A DNA stretch of 64,000 nt from Polytrichum commune (lineage: Eukaryota; Streptophyta; Polytrichopsida; Polytrichales; Polytrichaceae). Numbering within the stretch: the stretch's first letter is position 1; each line of letters begins with the position of its first letter. Below are positions 9,805 to 18,668 of this stretch, piece by piece. The stretch is from positions 8,868,001 to 8,932,000 of the forward strand of contig OX485806.1 in NCBI GenBank assembly GCA_950295325.1, written 5' to 3'. The position numbers and the translations under genes were made by a program. The notes beneath the pieces were generated by a model. It was given only the letters and a program-made list of their open reading frames with translations, ran no database searches and was not told the DNA's origin.

Positions 9805-12645
9805 TGTGAACCCTTTGAATGGTCCACCACTCTGCGGGATCACTTTTAGTTAGAATGTTAGCATTAAAAGTTAGAATTGATAGGGAATTTAGGAAAAATT
9901 AGTTCATTTAGCATTTAGCCTAGAAGAAGGAAGGTCAAAATGAAACTAAGTAGTGCTAGAAGATAGCAAAGTAGAAAAAATGTGCTAGCTAGTAAAAACA
10001 ACTAGCTAAGCAAATATTAGTAGATGCTAGTTATTAAGCAAATGTTAGTAGATGCTAGCTAAGCAAGTGTTAGTTTATTAGTTAGTGTGAGGCACACAAG
10101 ACTATTGGAGGTGTTTTACGTAAGAAGATAAAATCGGCTTGAAGACTTTTGAAGACAAAAAAAGAAAGAGAGCAAGGGGGATACTTGCCCACTTGCCCCC
10201 TTGCCAACTCGATGGCGGAAAAATTAGAAAGATTTCTAAAGGTTTTTTGTCGGAGCCACCTCGGCGAGAGGGTGGCAACCTCAACCGGGAAAACCCCCGA
10301 GCCAAAATTTCGGGAAAGGGTTTGAAAAAATGGATCCGGTGGAGGAGGGGTCCAACCCTTTTGTGAGAGGGTTTAAAAACCCCTCCTTCCACCTTGTAGC
10401 TCTCTCTCTTTCTCTAGTTTTTGGGCGAAGCCCTGCTTCAATGTAGTTAGGAAAAAATCCTTTAGCATGTATTCTCAATGGTCTAGAAGAAAGGCTTGAG
10501 AACCTCCTCTACTCTCTCTCTCCTAGTTAGGTTGTGTGTTTATTAACACACCAACAAAATTATTCCTTCTTTTGTAGAGGTAGGTTGGATGGTAGAGTTT
10601 TGAGTAGAGGCATTATAGACCTCATCTGCCAATGCCCTGAAGGCTTAGTTCAAAAGCTAGAACAAGATACTTATCATTTTTCTCTTAGAGAGATTTCATA
10701 TAGCTATCCATAGCCGTTTCCCATTTGTGATTTGGTTGAGATGACAATTAGTTATGGATTTTCAAAGATGGAGTAGAAAAACTGGGTGGTCTTGTGGGTA
10801 GCGGCTGCTGGATCAGACCTGCGAGCCCAATAGAAATTTTAATTCCAAGAAATTATATTTTTCCCAAGTAGAACTTTTGTGTAGCTTTCCAAAATGGCTT
10901 AGAACATTTGATTTGAGCATGATTTGAATTAGATATGAATTGTGCAAGATGGGACACATAGTTTGAGAACTTTTGGTTGACTGCTGCATTACAGAGGACC
11001 TGCTGGGTTCACTTCGGCTTACCTTTCTAATCACATATTTTTATCAAATACATCTTTTTAATATCTCTCCAGGGTCATATAGAACGTTTGATTTGACTAA
11101 GATTTGAATTAGATATGAATTGTTGAAGGCGAGATACATAGTTTAAGCCTTCTTGATTGACTGATGTGTTACAAGGAGTCCGCTGAATTTCTATTAGCTT
11201 AACCTGATGATGTCATAATTTTTCTAGTTAGAGCTTGTTCATAGCTTTCCAATGGTATAAGGAAAGCCTAGATCCAAGTAGTAAGGAATGTGCTATGAAT
11301 TTTTGAAGTTAGAAGGTAGATAGGTGGGTTGGAAGGGTCGGTTGAATCGACCTCACACTTCCAACCCTCATAACTTTTGCATTTCTTATCCGATTAGAGT
11401 GATTTTTAGATCATTGGAAAGATAATTTGGTGCACTAAGTATAAATATTATGCTTAGGATTAAATTACAGGGCAGAATAACACTTTATATTTTAATTGTT
11501 AACTAAGGTACGCTTACTACCAAACTAGTTACAAAGAAGGAGGCAAGGTCGACGCTCGGAAAGTGGAGCAAGGAAGGAGGTAGCGGCTCGGCCTACATCA
11601 AGCCCAAATCAACCGAGGAAAATTGAGGTAAATTAACTAACCTTAAGCCTTCCATTTATGATTGGAGGGAGCACGGCTAAGGTACGCATCTATAAACCCA
11701 CTCACCTATCTCGTAAGGTCAAGTGGCTTGACCACTTGACCGCCAAGGGAGTACCCAATTCCATTGTTTTCGGGGCCCTTGGTATGTTTTGTGGTAGTAG
11801 CTTCATTTATTAGCAAGTTTCGTGTGTGGTAAGTCGGATTAATCACCGACACGACCACTCTGAATGTTGTTGGTGGAAAGGTGGGGTTAATGACCCGCGA
11901 ATCCACTATTATGTTGTTGGCCCCATAGATTGGGAGTAATGGCCCCAATTTATGAAGATTGCGCAACAGGTTGAACCTACAGGTCGCCCGTCACCCTGGT
12001 CCCATTGAGTTGCATTTCGTGGTCTATCCAGTGTAAACACATTTAACAATCAAAACATACAAAATAAATCGTAAACCCTTGTTGGCAAAAGACCCGAGGT
12101 AAGGGGTGATGCCTAATATATTAATGTAGTAAGTTAGGACGTGCAACCAAAAGTAAGTAATTAAGAAGGAATTTGTGTGAAGGGTGGGACTTAGGCCAAG
12201 TTCCCCCGCTTAGAAAACTAAATAGAACTAAATAAAGAAATAGAAAGAATTGAATGGTCCATCAAATTGTCGTTATTCCGTTCGTTGAGTTAGGGTGGTA
12301 TGAGTCACACCCGGTTGGGTGTATCAGAACCATCCCAATTCACAAATTAGGATTGCCTTGGTTTCAAGGCTGGTGCGTCTGCGCGTAGAATAGGTTGTAG
12401 GTTAAGGTTAGAACTAGATATGAAATTGGTTAGTGGAGTTTAAAGCCACACTAGTAAAAAACTAAGGCCTAACCTCCGGAGGTACTACGATGCATATTTA
12501 ATCTCCCTTAAAAATCTAACTACTCACGTTATACACCTATCATCCGGGTTCGGCTTGGGCGCCTGCAAATGCAGGTCACCTTCACCGAAGGGCTTGTGTG
12601 ATACTTTTAGGCTTCCTCGAAAGGGGGTGGCCCAAAAGTACCACA
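9805..12645 (-). mobile_element. Solo LTR copy 2 (2841 bp), inverted, in intron 1
   Basis: Reverse complement of the same LTR family: on the plus strand it starts TGTGAACC and ends GTACCACA. The perfect 5-bp target duplication AGTAT is at 9800-9804 and 12646-12650. The left duplication is the end of the donor sequence GTGAGTAT, so insertion kept the splice donor intact. It carries more point differences from copies 1 and 3 than those two show to each other, so it is probably older. Confidence 0.93.
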
Positions 12646-12652
12646 AGTATTG

Positions 12653-12811
12653 TTTAGGTCGACCGACCCAAACTCATGATGCAGCCTTGTTTATTTAGTT
12701 TGGGTCGACCGATCCAAACTCCTGATGCAGCTAGTTTATTTAGTTTGGGTCGATCGACCCAAACAATTGTTGCAGTCTTGTGTTTTTTTAGTTTTGGTCG
12801 ATCGACCCAAA
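12653..12811. repeat. Palindromic-site cluster 2 (four copies, in intron 1)
   Basis: Sites at 12653-12672 (AC centre, one arm change), 12699-12718 (AC, one change), 12744-12763 (AT, perfect) and 12792-12811 (AT, one change). Spacing is 45-48 bp. The cluster lies between the LTR and the acceptor of intron 1. Confidence 0.95.
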
Positions 12812-12902
12812 CTGTTGTTGCAGATGTTGGTCATGATATGGGTTGGAAATCACATGTACATATCTAACACGCATTCAAATGTTCTGTTTTGTGGACGTGC
12901 AG

Positions 12903-14234
12903 GATTTCAAATACCAAATGATCAACAAATTCTCCTCCATTGATAATTCGAGCCACAAGCAGAAGAAATACAGCGACCTCAAGGGGGAGATTTACTTGAT
13001 TACAACATCTGACTCAGTTTGGAGGAAGTGGAAAACCGTGTTTGAAAAGCACGAGACGGGGGATTTGATCGACCCTGACACTGGCATTTTCTTCAGCCAA
13101 ACCTCGCGCTTCAAGCAGATGAAGCCTCTCGTGAGAGAGTTCTTTAGAACTCTTCAAGGGCTGTCAGAGACGGAGGTGGAGAAGGCGGCATCTCACATCT
13201 TGCACGTGGCACCCACGGCAAAGAGGTGTTGGGTGCACCCGAAGATTGTCTTCCAAAAGCCCAAATCCTTCGTTCCTTCATGCTACACCATGAAGGAATG
13301 GACGGATAACAGGAAAAAGAAGACGACTATCGTGCAGGAGCTGCATAAACTAGTGCCAGAGAGGAATATTGTCGTGGACGGCGAGGTCCATGAGGCTAAC
13401 TAGAGAGCATTCAAAGCTGAATATAAGTTCACCAGTGCCTCCATGGCGGCTCTAATAAGGGAAGCGGGGGACGACTTCTTGCGGGCCAAGATGGTGAAGG
13501 GTGGGAAGAACCGGGCGCTTCTCGATCACACAGCGCGTGCGTTCTCGAACTTCATCAAGGAGAAGAAGATTGTCCAGTTTGAAGGGGAAGCGTACTTCAA
13601 CCTTGTCACCGCCGACCCGTTGAAAATTCAGGGCTGGCCAGGTCAAGACGCCAGAATGGTGATAAGGACGAAAGCAAGGGACCGCTTTCCTTTTGGGATG
13701 ATTGATTTCAGGAATATTCCTGGAAGCTCATTTGAGGGCACCATGAGCACCCTCTTCTATGACCCCTTCCTATCTAAGTTCGTCGATTATGCAAGCCCTA
13801 AGTTCAGGGAGGTAGATATCTGGCTTTGGATAGTCGAGGATAGGAGGGCGGAGCAGGTGTACGAGCTTGTCCGGAAACTGCAGCCGGAGTATGCAGTCTC
13901 CAAGTCTCACTACATCGCCGCACCGGCGGAGGGGGCTTACACGACGTTGAGGGACAAGAAGACCAAGTTCGTCAACGTCTTGTGTTTGTACTTCGTGTAC
14001 AAAGCGGAGTTGCTGAAGGTGCCGAACCACCCTATATCCCGGATGGACAAACTCTTCCAAGTTCCAGAAGGGTTGGGTGCCAACAAGTGCCTCTACGACG
14101 AGGCTAAATACGCGAACTATCCTTTAGATGAGCTGCGGATGGAATTTTACGTGAGAATGATGAGGACGCTGACGAGGAGAGGGGATTGCATCTTCAACGT
14201 CTTCGGAGGCTCTAAACCTATCTATGCTGCCATG
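12903..14234 (+). CDS. ParB/methylase-like gene, exon 2 (methyltransferase-like region, one in-frame stop)
   Basis: 444 codons between acceptor GTGCAG|GATTTC and donor ATG|GTAAGC, phase 0 at both ends. A TAG at 13401-13403 interrupts an otherwise continuous frame (VHEAN*RAFKAEY), so this copy is inactive unless the stop is read through or avoided. The last 70 residues resemble the C-terminal part of beta-class N4/N6 DNA methyltransferases: YPLDELRMEFYVRMMRTLT, then GDCIFNVFGGSKPIYAAM, matching 'KP-x-EL...LI...T-x-x-GD-x-(V/I)-(L/F)-(D/N)-x-F-x-GS...AA'. The Gly-x-Gly of the SAM loop is altered (FGGSK) and no clear DPPY motif is visible upstream, so catalysis may be lost or divergent. The window between (IWLWIVEDRRAEQVYELVRK...FVNVLCLYFVYKAE) fits the expected middle of such a fold. 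Homology inferred by eye. Confidence 0.6.
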
Positions 14235-14390
14235 GTAAGCGACTTTCTATAACTCGTGCGCAGTTTGGGTCGATCGACCCAAACTAGGCTCTTTGTTGGT
14301 TTGGGTCGATCGACCCAAACTACACATTGTACTTGGTCTTGTTTATGTCCCTCGCCTAATTCTAATGTCTATATAACTTGGATTGTGCAG
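14235..14390 (+). other. Intron 2 of the ParB/methylase-like gene (156 bp)
   Basis: Donor ATG|GTAAGC and acceptor GATTGTGCAG|ATG. It contains palindromic sites at 14264-14283 and 14300-14319, both with AT centre, perfect, 36 bp apart. Removal joins IYAAM to MSGLSIYSYIED in phase 0, restoring a methyltransferase-like helix-strand-acid pattern across the junction. Confidence 0.75.
14264..14319. repeat. Palindromic-site cluster 3 (two copies, in intron 2)
   Basis: 14264-14283 and 14300-14319, both exact TTTGGGTCGATCGACCCAAA, a perfect 20-bp palindrome. They occupy about a quarter of a 156-bp intron. Confidence 0.97.
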
Positions 14391-15887
14391 ATGTCGGGGC
14401 TGAGTATATACTCCTACATAGAGGATGGCGATCTGCCATTTTACAGGACGCAGAGATCGCTGGCGAAGAAGATGGACATCCTCGATTGGATCCCGGGTAG
14501 CTACGTCGACGAGGTTGTTCAGGGGGGCGAAAACCCTCTTGATAGGGTGAGGCGGATCAACCCGGAAGAAATGGCCATGAGGGCCACAACCCAAGTACCC
14601 GAACCTCTTGTCGGGTTGCATCCGGGCAATCCGTCCCGCACAGAAGGTGGCGATGTCGAGGAGGAGGAGGAAGAAGAGGAGCACGGGGAGGCGGAGAAGG
14701 AAGGCGACGTGGAGGAAGGGGCAACGGGCTTCACTCAAGAATCCGAAGCCCCTCAACGGAAGAAGGCGATGCGGGCGGCAACCCCGCAGAGTAAGCTCGT
14801 GCCCGTCCTGACGGTGGACGATGCACGGGACATGTACTCCAGGAACGCGACCGCCACGTTCAGGGAGAGGAGGAAGATGAAGGGGAAGAAGTTGTATGGT
14901 GACTACTCCGTGGAGGAGACCATTGCCATAAGCAGCGAGGATGACGATGACATTGAGCTCGCCAAACGGCTAAGATCAGATCCCCCGTCCCCGACAGCGT
15001 TCGCTGGCATGGTTAGGGTGAAGCCCGAGGTCCTGACTGTGGAGGAGGCGAACGAGAAGATGAGGAGGGACGAGGAGCAGCGAGTCCGCCTGCAGAAGGC
15101 TGCCGCGGAGGAACCCTCAATGCGGAACGAGGTAGCAGAGCTAAGGGCTCTCCTGTTGGAGCAGGAGCGACAGAGGGCGATGGCCCAACCTCCATCCCAC
15201 GCCGAATTGATATCACAAGTGATACAAGGAATGTGGGCGCAAGGTTTGGTGGTGGCTCCCTCCAGCTCCTTCCCGCACTTGCCCCCCGGCTTCCCTGCGC
15301 AGAGCATCCCTCAGCAGCCTATGCCGCAATCGTCTTTCAGCTTCCAGCACTTGATGCGGCCCCACCAAGTTCCGTACGCGCCGGTCCAGCAAGTGGATGA
15401 CCCCAACATCTGGCGCGTATCTGGAGCTTCCTCCCCTTTGGGCCCTCCACCACTTCGGCCCCCCATAGTCATGGCGCCCCCTCACCAATCGGACGACCCC
15501 AGGATGTTTGGGTCGACCGACCCAAACCCACCATCCACTGGAGTGTCCGAAGGGCCCTCTCCAGATGCAGGACAGTTTGGGTCGGGCGACCCAAATCCCG
15601 TTGCAGCGCAATCCTCCCTTGACCAACATGGGTGTCAACTAGACATGGCCATGCTAGATGTTGAAGGCCTGCAAGGGCCTGGTGATACCTCTACTCCTAA
15701 CCAAATCGATGAACCCATGCATGATGCACATGCGGAGATTGGTTTAGGACAAGGGCCTGATGCCGATCGTTTGCAGGAGAAGGTTCCTGACGTCGTCGGA
15801 GAAGGCGGTGGCGAGAGAGGCGGGGCAGCGGGGACGGTGGAGGCTTCCACATCGTCGAGACATGACCAGGGCGAGGTAATACATTGA
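14391..15887 (+). CDS. ParB/methylase-like gene, exon 3 (end of fold plus disordered tail)
   Basis: 498 codons then TGA. The first 40 residues (GLSIYSYIEDGDLPFYRTQRS) look like the strand and acidic residue that follow the SAM-binding loop in DNA methyltransferases ('G-R-x-x-(I/V)-x-x-E-x-D...Y...A..R'). The rest is low complexity: an acidic block of 8 Glu, basic segments, a predicted helix with heptad-like spacing around residues 215-265 (ELRALLLEQERQRA), then a long P/Q/M-rich tail. Two palindromic sites lie in frame and are translated FGSTDPN (15507-15526) and FGSGDPN (15576-15595). Codon use is GC-rich compared with the neighbouring retroelements. The stop is followed within 12 bp by another palindromic site. 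Confidence 0.65.
   Translation: MSGLSIYSYIEDGDLPFYRTQRSLAKKMDILDWIPGSYVDEVVQGGENPLDRVRRINPEEMAMRATTQVPEPLVGLHPGNPSRTEGGDVEEEEEEEEHGEAEKEGDVEEGATGFTQESEAPQRKKAMRAATPQSKLVPVLTVDDARDMYSRNATATFRERRKMKGKKLYGDYSVEETIAISSEDDDDIELAKRLRSDPPSPTAFAGMVRVKPEVLTVEEANEKMRRDEEQRVRLQKAAAEEPSMRNEVAELRALLLEQERQRAMAQPPSHAELISQVIQGMWAQGLVVAPSSSFPHLPPGFPAQSIPQQPMPQSSFSFQHLMRPHQVPYAPVQQVDDPNIWRVSGASSPLGPPPLRPPIVMAPPHQSDDPRMFGSTDPNPPSTGVSEGPSPDAGQFGSGDPNPVAAQSSLDQHGCQLDMAMLDVEGLQGPGDTSTPNQIDEPMHDAHAEIGLGQGPDADRLQEKVPDVVGEGGGERGGAAGTVEASTSSRHDQGEVIH
15507..15595. repeat. Palindromic sites inside the coding exon (two copies)
   Basis: 15507-15526 (AC centre) and 15576-15595 (GG centre). Both are in the reading frame of exon 3 and give near-identical heptapeptides, FGSTDPN and FGSGDPN. 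Confidence 0.95.
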
Positions 15888-15898
15888 GCCCTCCCCAG

Positions 15899-15918
15899 TT
15901 TGGGTCGACCGACCCAAA
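15899..15918. repeat. Palindromic site just after the ParB/methylase stop codon
   Basis: Exact TTTGGGTCG-AC-CGACCCAAA, 12 bp past the TGA at 15885-15887. This is the last good copy; a degenerate relative is near 18157-18175. Confidence 0.95.
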
Positions 15919-16375
15919 CTTCCTGGGTCATTGTCTTGTTGGCGTGGTCGTGTCCCCCTTGCTAGGAGGAAATGCACACCCCCTGCCCCCCCCCCCCCAT
16001 GCTCTACACTTGCTCCCCCTCCCCCCAACGTGCCCCCCCCGCGATCCCCTTCGTCTCACCTGCACTCGACTACGCTCGACCTTGGCGGCGCGCAACCAAT
16101 TTTGTAGATGTAGAATTAGGATAGTGTGAATGCCCTCGTTCACCGCGGTCCCCCCCCCCCCCAATCAAATTGTACATAGAGATTTGTAAAAATAAAATTA
16201 TTATTTTTGGCACCCATATGTTTGCATCCGTGTCCCAATGTATATTGTTCGCCTTGTATGTTTTTGTTGCCACCAATGGTCCAATTCTTCTTGTGTTTGC
16301 ACAAAATTTCCGTTCTGCTTGAGATGGACATAGCATAACATAGTCCTCGCCGCCTTCTCTCGCTCGTCGCCGCAG
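15919..16375. other. Gap between cargo genes, C-rich tracts
   Basis: No gene seen. Poly-C runs occur near 15990 and 16146. The end (CTCGTCGCCGCAG at 16363-16375) is a plausible splice acceptor for the next exon, so part of this gap may be the 5' UTR intron or upstream exon of the FCP1-like gene. Confidence 0.4.
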
Positions 16376-17188
16376 GGTTCGGAGCATAGCGTCGCGGCTC
16401 CCCACCGATCCTCTCCGAGGAGTGTGGAGGACAGCGCGGTGGTCCCCCCGATTTTGCCCTCGCCACCTTCGCCTCCCAAGACCCGGTTCCTCGTGCTAGA
16501 CCTCAACGGGGTCCTTGTCCAGTGCGTGCATTGTCCGAGGGTCCCAACGGTCCCTTTCTGCAAGCCCGAGGACGCCAACTACGATGGTCCCCCCGCGTAC
16601 ATCAAAAGCAAGCTAGTGTACCTCCGCCCGTGGCTTCGGCGCTTCCTGCAGGTCGCCCTATCCAAATGGTGGGTGATCATTTGGAGCTCCATGAAGTCCG
16701 AGAATACCCAGGCCGTCGTGGAGTTCATCTTCAAGGGACTCCAACCCCCGTGCTTGGTCCTAGGACAGGATTCTTGTAGAACGTTATACACCCCCGAGGG
16801 CAGGGTTGTGAAGAAGCCCAACAACCCCGCCGTAAACCAGTTTCTTAAGGTCTTGAAGCCAGTCGTATGGGACCAGCGTCCGACCATGGTCGGCTGTCCC
16901 TACGACGTTCGCCCCACCCGTGACAACACGTTGATGGTGGACGACAGCGCTTCCAAAAACATTTTGAACCCGACCTCGAACTTCATAGTTTGCCCCACGT
17001 GGACGGTCGAGAAGGTCCGAGACCGCTTTTTGTTAGACCTACTTAAGTACATTCAAACGCTCGTGGGGAGCGGACTACCCGTGCCCCGGTTCCTTAGTTG
17101 TAATCCGATAGGCGAAAGATACATGGATCCGAAGGACTATATGTACAGAGAGTTGTACGCTCACGCGAAATATAATAAATTCATTTGA
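16376..17188 (+). CDS. FCP1/NLI-interacting-factor-like HAD phosphatase, main exon
   Basis: An open frame from a possible acceptor at 16375|16376 to TGA at 17186-17188 (270 codons; the catalytic frame is certain from about 16424). It has an FCP1-homology HAD fold: FLVLDLNGVL (motif I, D42 and N44), then LVYLRPWLRRFL and VIIWSSMKSENTQAVVEFIF (motif II WSS), then a basic KKPNNPAVNQFLKVL segment and NTLMVDDSASKNILNP (motif III, D189-D190). Canonical FCP1/SCP enzymes have D-x-D-x-T/V in motif I; here the second Asp is Asn, a change I believe also occurs in plant FCP1-like proteins, so activity is uncertain. Normal substrates of the family are phospho-Ser sites such as the RNA polymerase II C-terminal domain. 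It lies about 500 bp after the ParB/methylase gene on the same strand within the TIR element, so it is mobile cargo. Confidence 0.75.
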   Translation, partial: GSEHSVAAPHRSSPRSVEDSAVVPPILPSPPSPPKTRFLVLDLNGVLVQCVHCPRVPTVPFCKPEDANYDGPPAYIKSKLVYLRPWLRRFLQVALSKWWVIIWSSMKSENTQAVVEFIFKGLQPPCLVLGQDSCRTLYTPEGRVVKKPNNPAVNQFLKVLKPVVWDQRPTMVGCPYDVRPTRDNTLMVDDSASKNILNPTSNFIVCPTWTVEKVRDRFLLDLLKYIQTLVGSGLPVPRFLSCNPIGERYMDPKDYMYRELYAHAKYNKFI

Positions 17189-17307
17189 GATACTACATGG
17201 TGTGCCATTGTGTGTGATATATTATGCCTGAATTGTATATCGATTTTCACATGCTCCCCCCTCCCCCCCTCCCCTTGGGTTTTGTTTTGTTTCCTTTTTT
17301 GCGCCAG

Positions 17308-17661
17308 CGTTTGGAGCCCTCGATTGAGATCGTCAGCGAATCAAACTTGGGGAGCTTCTTCTACGAGACCGTCTACGATGCCGCGTCCACCATCGACTAC
17401 TCCAAGGAGCCTATCGACGCCGGCGTCGTCGATAGCCCCCCACCCAAGCAAATCTTCCGGCCATCTCCGTCCCCGTCGCCGCTCAAGGGCATAAATCGCA
17501 AATGTGTCCGGACGTCCCCCTCTCGGCCCGGCGGCAGTATTACACCTCAACGGCGTCTGCGAATGGACGCTCGGCCCACGAAGAGTGGCACCCTTCCTAT
17601 CCCTTTGCGGGACGCCTTGCCCCTCCTCGCCAACTCCGACGGGAACGCCCCCGGTGACAAG
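17308..17661 (+). CDS. Downstream exon following the FCP1-like frame
   Basis: 118 codons between acceptor TTTTTGCGCCAG (ends 17307) and donor AAG|GTGAAC, phase 0. Begins RLEPSIEIVSESNLGSFFYETVYD and becomes P/S/R-rich. I did not find a phase-0 donor at the end of the preceding FCP1-like exon, so its link to that gene is likely from order and spacing but not proven. No domain recognised. Confidence 0.5.
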
Positions 17662-17797
17662 GTGAACCCCCCCCCCCTCCAAAAAAACATGGTTAACCAC
17701 GCATTACAATCATCCCGCACTTCGAAAATGAACGTGTGACACGTTTGGGTCTTCCTCCCTTAACTAACACGTGTGTTCTTGCATTCACGCGTTGCAG

Positions 17798-18115
17798 GTT
17801 GCTCCCGCCCGTAAACCTATGCGGGATGATCCGTCCGTCGAGTTGGAGCGTTTCTACTCCATGACCAGAAATGCAAGACAGTCCACTTCATCGTATTCGA
17901 ATTCTTCGTCGTATAATTCGGGCGGCCGACGGAATCCAAAATGTGTTATTGTTGGCTGTCACCCCAAGAATGGCTATAGTCGCGGGGCGGAGATTTTCAG
18001 GAATGTTGAAGCAATGCGAGCAAAAGAAGCCGCAGCAAAAGAAAAAGAGGCAAAAGAAAAAAAAGCAAAAGAAAATGAAGTAAAAGAAAAAGAGGTAGTC
18101 TCCGAGGCTAGATAG
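17798..18115 (+). CDS. Terminal exon, Ser-rich then K/E-rich tail
   Basis: Acceptor GCGTTGCAG|GTTGCTCCC joins in phase 0 to the exon ending at 17661 (…GDK|VAPARKP). 105 codons then TAG at 18113-18115. A Ser/Tyr-rich stretch is followed by CVIVGCHPKNGYSRGAEIF and then an A/K/E repeat (AKEKEAKEKKAKE), probably helical. It ends the FCP1-side transcription unit. No function assigned. Confidence 0.55.
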   Translation, partial: VAPARKPMRDDPSVELERFYSMTRNARQSTSSYSNSSSYNSGGRRNPKCVIVGCHPKNGYSRGAEIFRNVEAMRAKEAAAKEKEAKEKKAKENEVKEKEVVSEAR

Positions 18116-18256
18116 GCCATAGTAGGCGTAGGGTTGTGGGCCATAGGCAAGAACATTTTGGGTCGCACTATCCAATGGATGTGTGGTGTTAGCATGCTAT
18201 GCATTTTACATGCCACACTTTGTATGTTTTTTTTGCAATAATATAAGTGTCACATG

Positions 18257-18505
18257 ATTTCCCCTTCCATATGGTCTAAGGTTTGGATTGCCCTACCTAA
18301 ACCATCACAAATATGAGTTTGGAATATTTTGTATGTTATATTATATTGGTTCACATATTTCCCCTTCAATATGATCTATGGTTTGGATTGCCCTACCTAA
18401 ACCATATTCATACAAGTTTTTGTGCGATAATATGAATGTTTTAAGATTTCCCCTTCAACTTGGCCTAAGGTTTGGATTGCCCACCCTAAACAATCCCAAA
18501 TATGA
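18257..18505 (+). repeat. Right subterminal direct repeats, about 60 bp, three copies
   Basis: Copies start at about 18257, 18357 and 18446. Each reads ATTTCCCCTTC then GGTTTGGATTGCCC, then a C-rich step to TAAAC-A-ATC/ATT. They lie 150-400 bp inside the right TIR and are likely transposase-binding or structural subterminal repeats. Confidence 0.8.
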
Positions 18506-18625
18506 GTTATTAATGGGGTTCTTGTTCTAAACACCCGCTTCAAAGTGTTCGCATCTTACAACTTTCTCCAATATGTGTTTCATTTATCCTTGTTCTTATT
18601 TTTGTGAATGTCTCAAAATGCCCAA

Positions 18626-18653
18626 AAAGTCTCAATTTAACGAATATAGTGTT
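18626..18653 (-). repeat. Right terminal inverted repeat, 28 bp
   Basis: Exact inverse of 3867-3894, followed by the duplicated ATAG at 18654-18657. Confidence 0.95.
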
Positions 18654-18668
18654 ATAGGGAGAAAAGAC

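Larger units (their letters stand above)
9797..12902 (+). other. Intron 1 of the ParB/methylase-like gene
   Basis: Donor GAG|GTGAGT at 9797 and acceptor GTGCAG ending at 12902 keep phase 0 and join ...NPKWE to DFKYQM. The intron holds solo LTR copy 2, inserted right after the donor, and four palindromic sites. Without the LTR and its duplication the intron is about 260 bp. Confidence 0.75.
3867..18653. mobile_element. 14,787-bp TIR DNA element carrying ParB/methylase-like and FCP1-like genes
   Basis: The insertion is defined against the intact 3' LTR. The 5' LTR reads through ATAG at 3863-3866, is interrupted, and resumes with ATAG at 18654-18657; the 3' LTR has a single ATAG at 34831-34834. 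The ends are perfect 28-bp inverted repeats (3867-3894 and 18626-18653) starting AACACTATATTCG. A 4-bp duplication with an AA before CACTA does not fit the CACTA superfamily (3 bp, termini exactly CACTA). Superfamilies known for 4-bp duplications include Sola, Ginger and Academ. I see no DDE transposase, so it may be non-autonomous after the deletion marked by solo LTR copy 1, or use an unrecognised enzyme. Cargo: minus-strand fragment 4399-5145, a three-exon ParB/methylase-like gene, an FCP1-like gene, 14 palindromic sites, two solo LTRs and subterminal repeats. Confidence 0.88.

Noticed and set aside
3867-18653. CACTA (En/Spm) classification for the 14.8-kb element
   Set aside because: The ends contain CACTA only after an extra AA, and the target duplication is 4 bp rather than 3.
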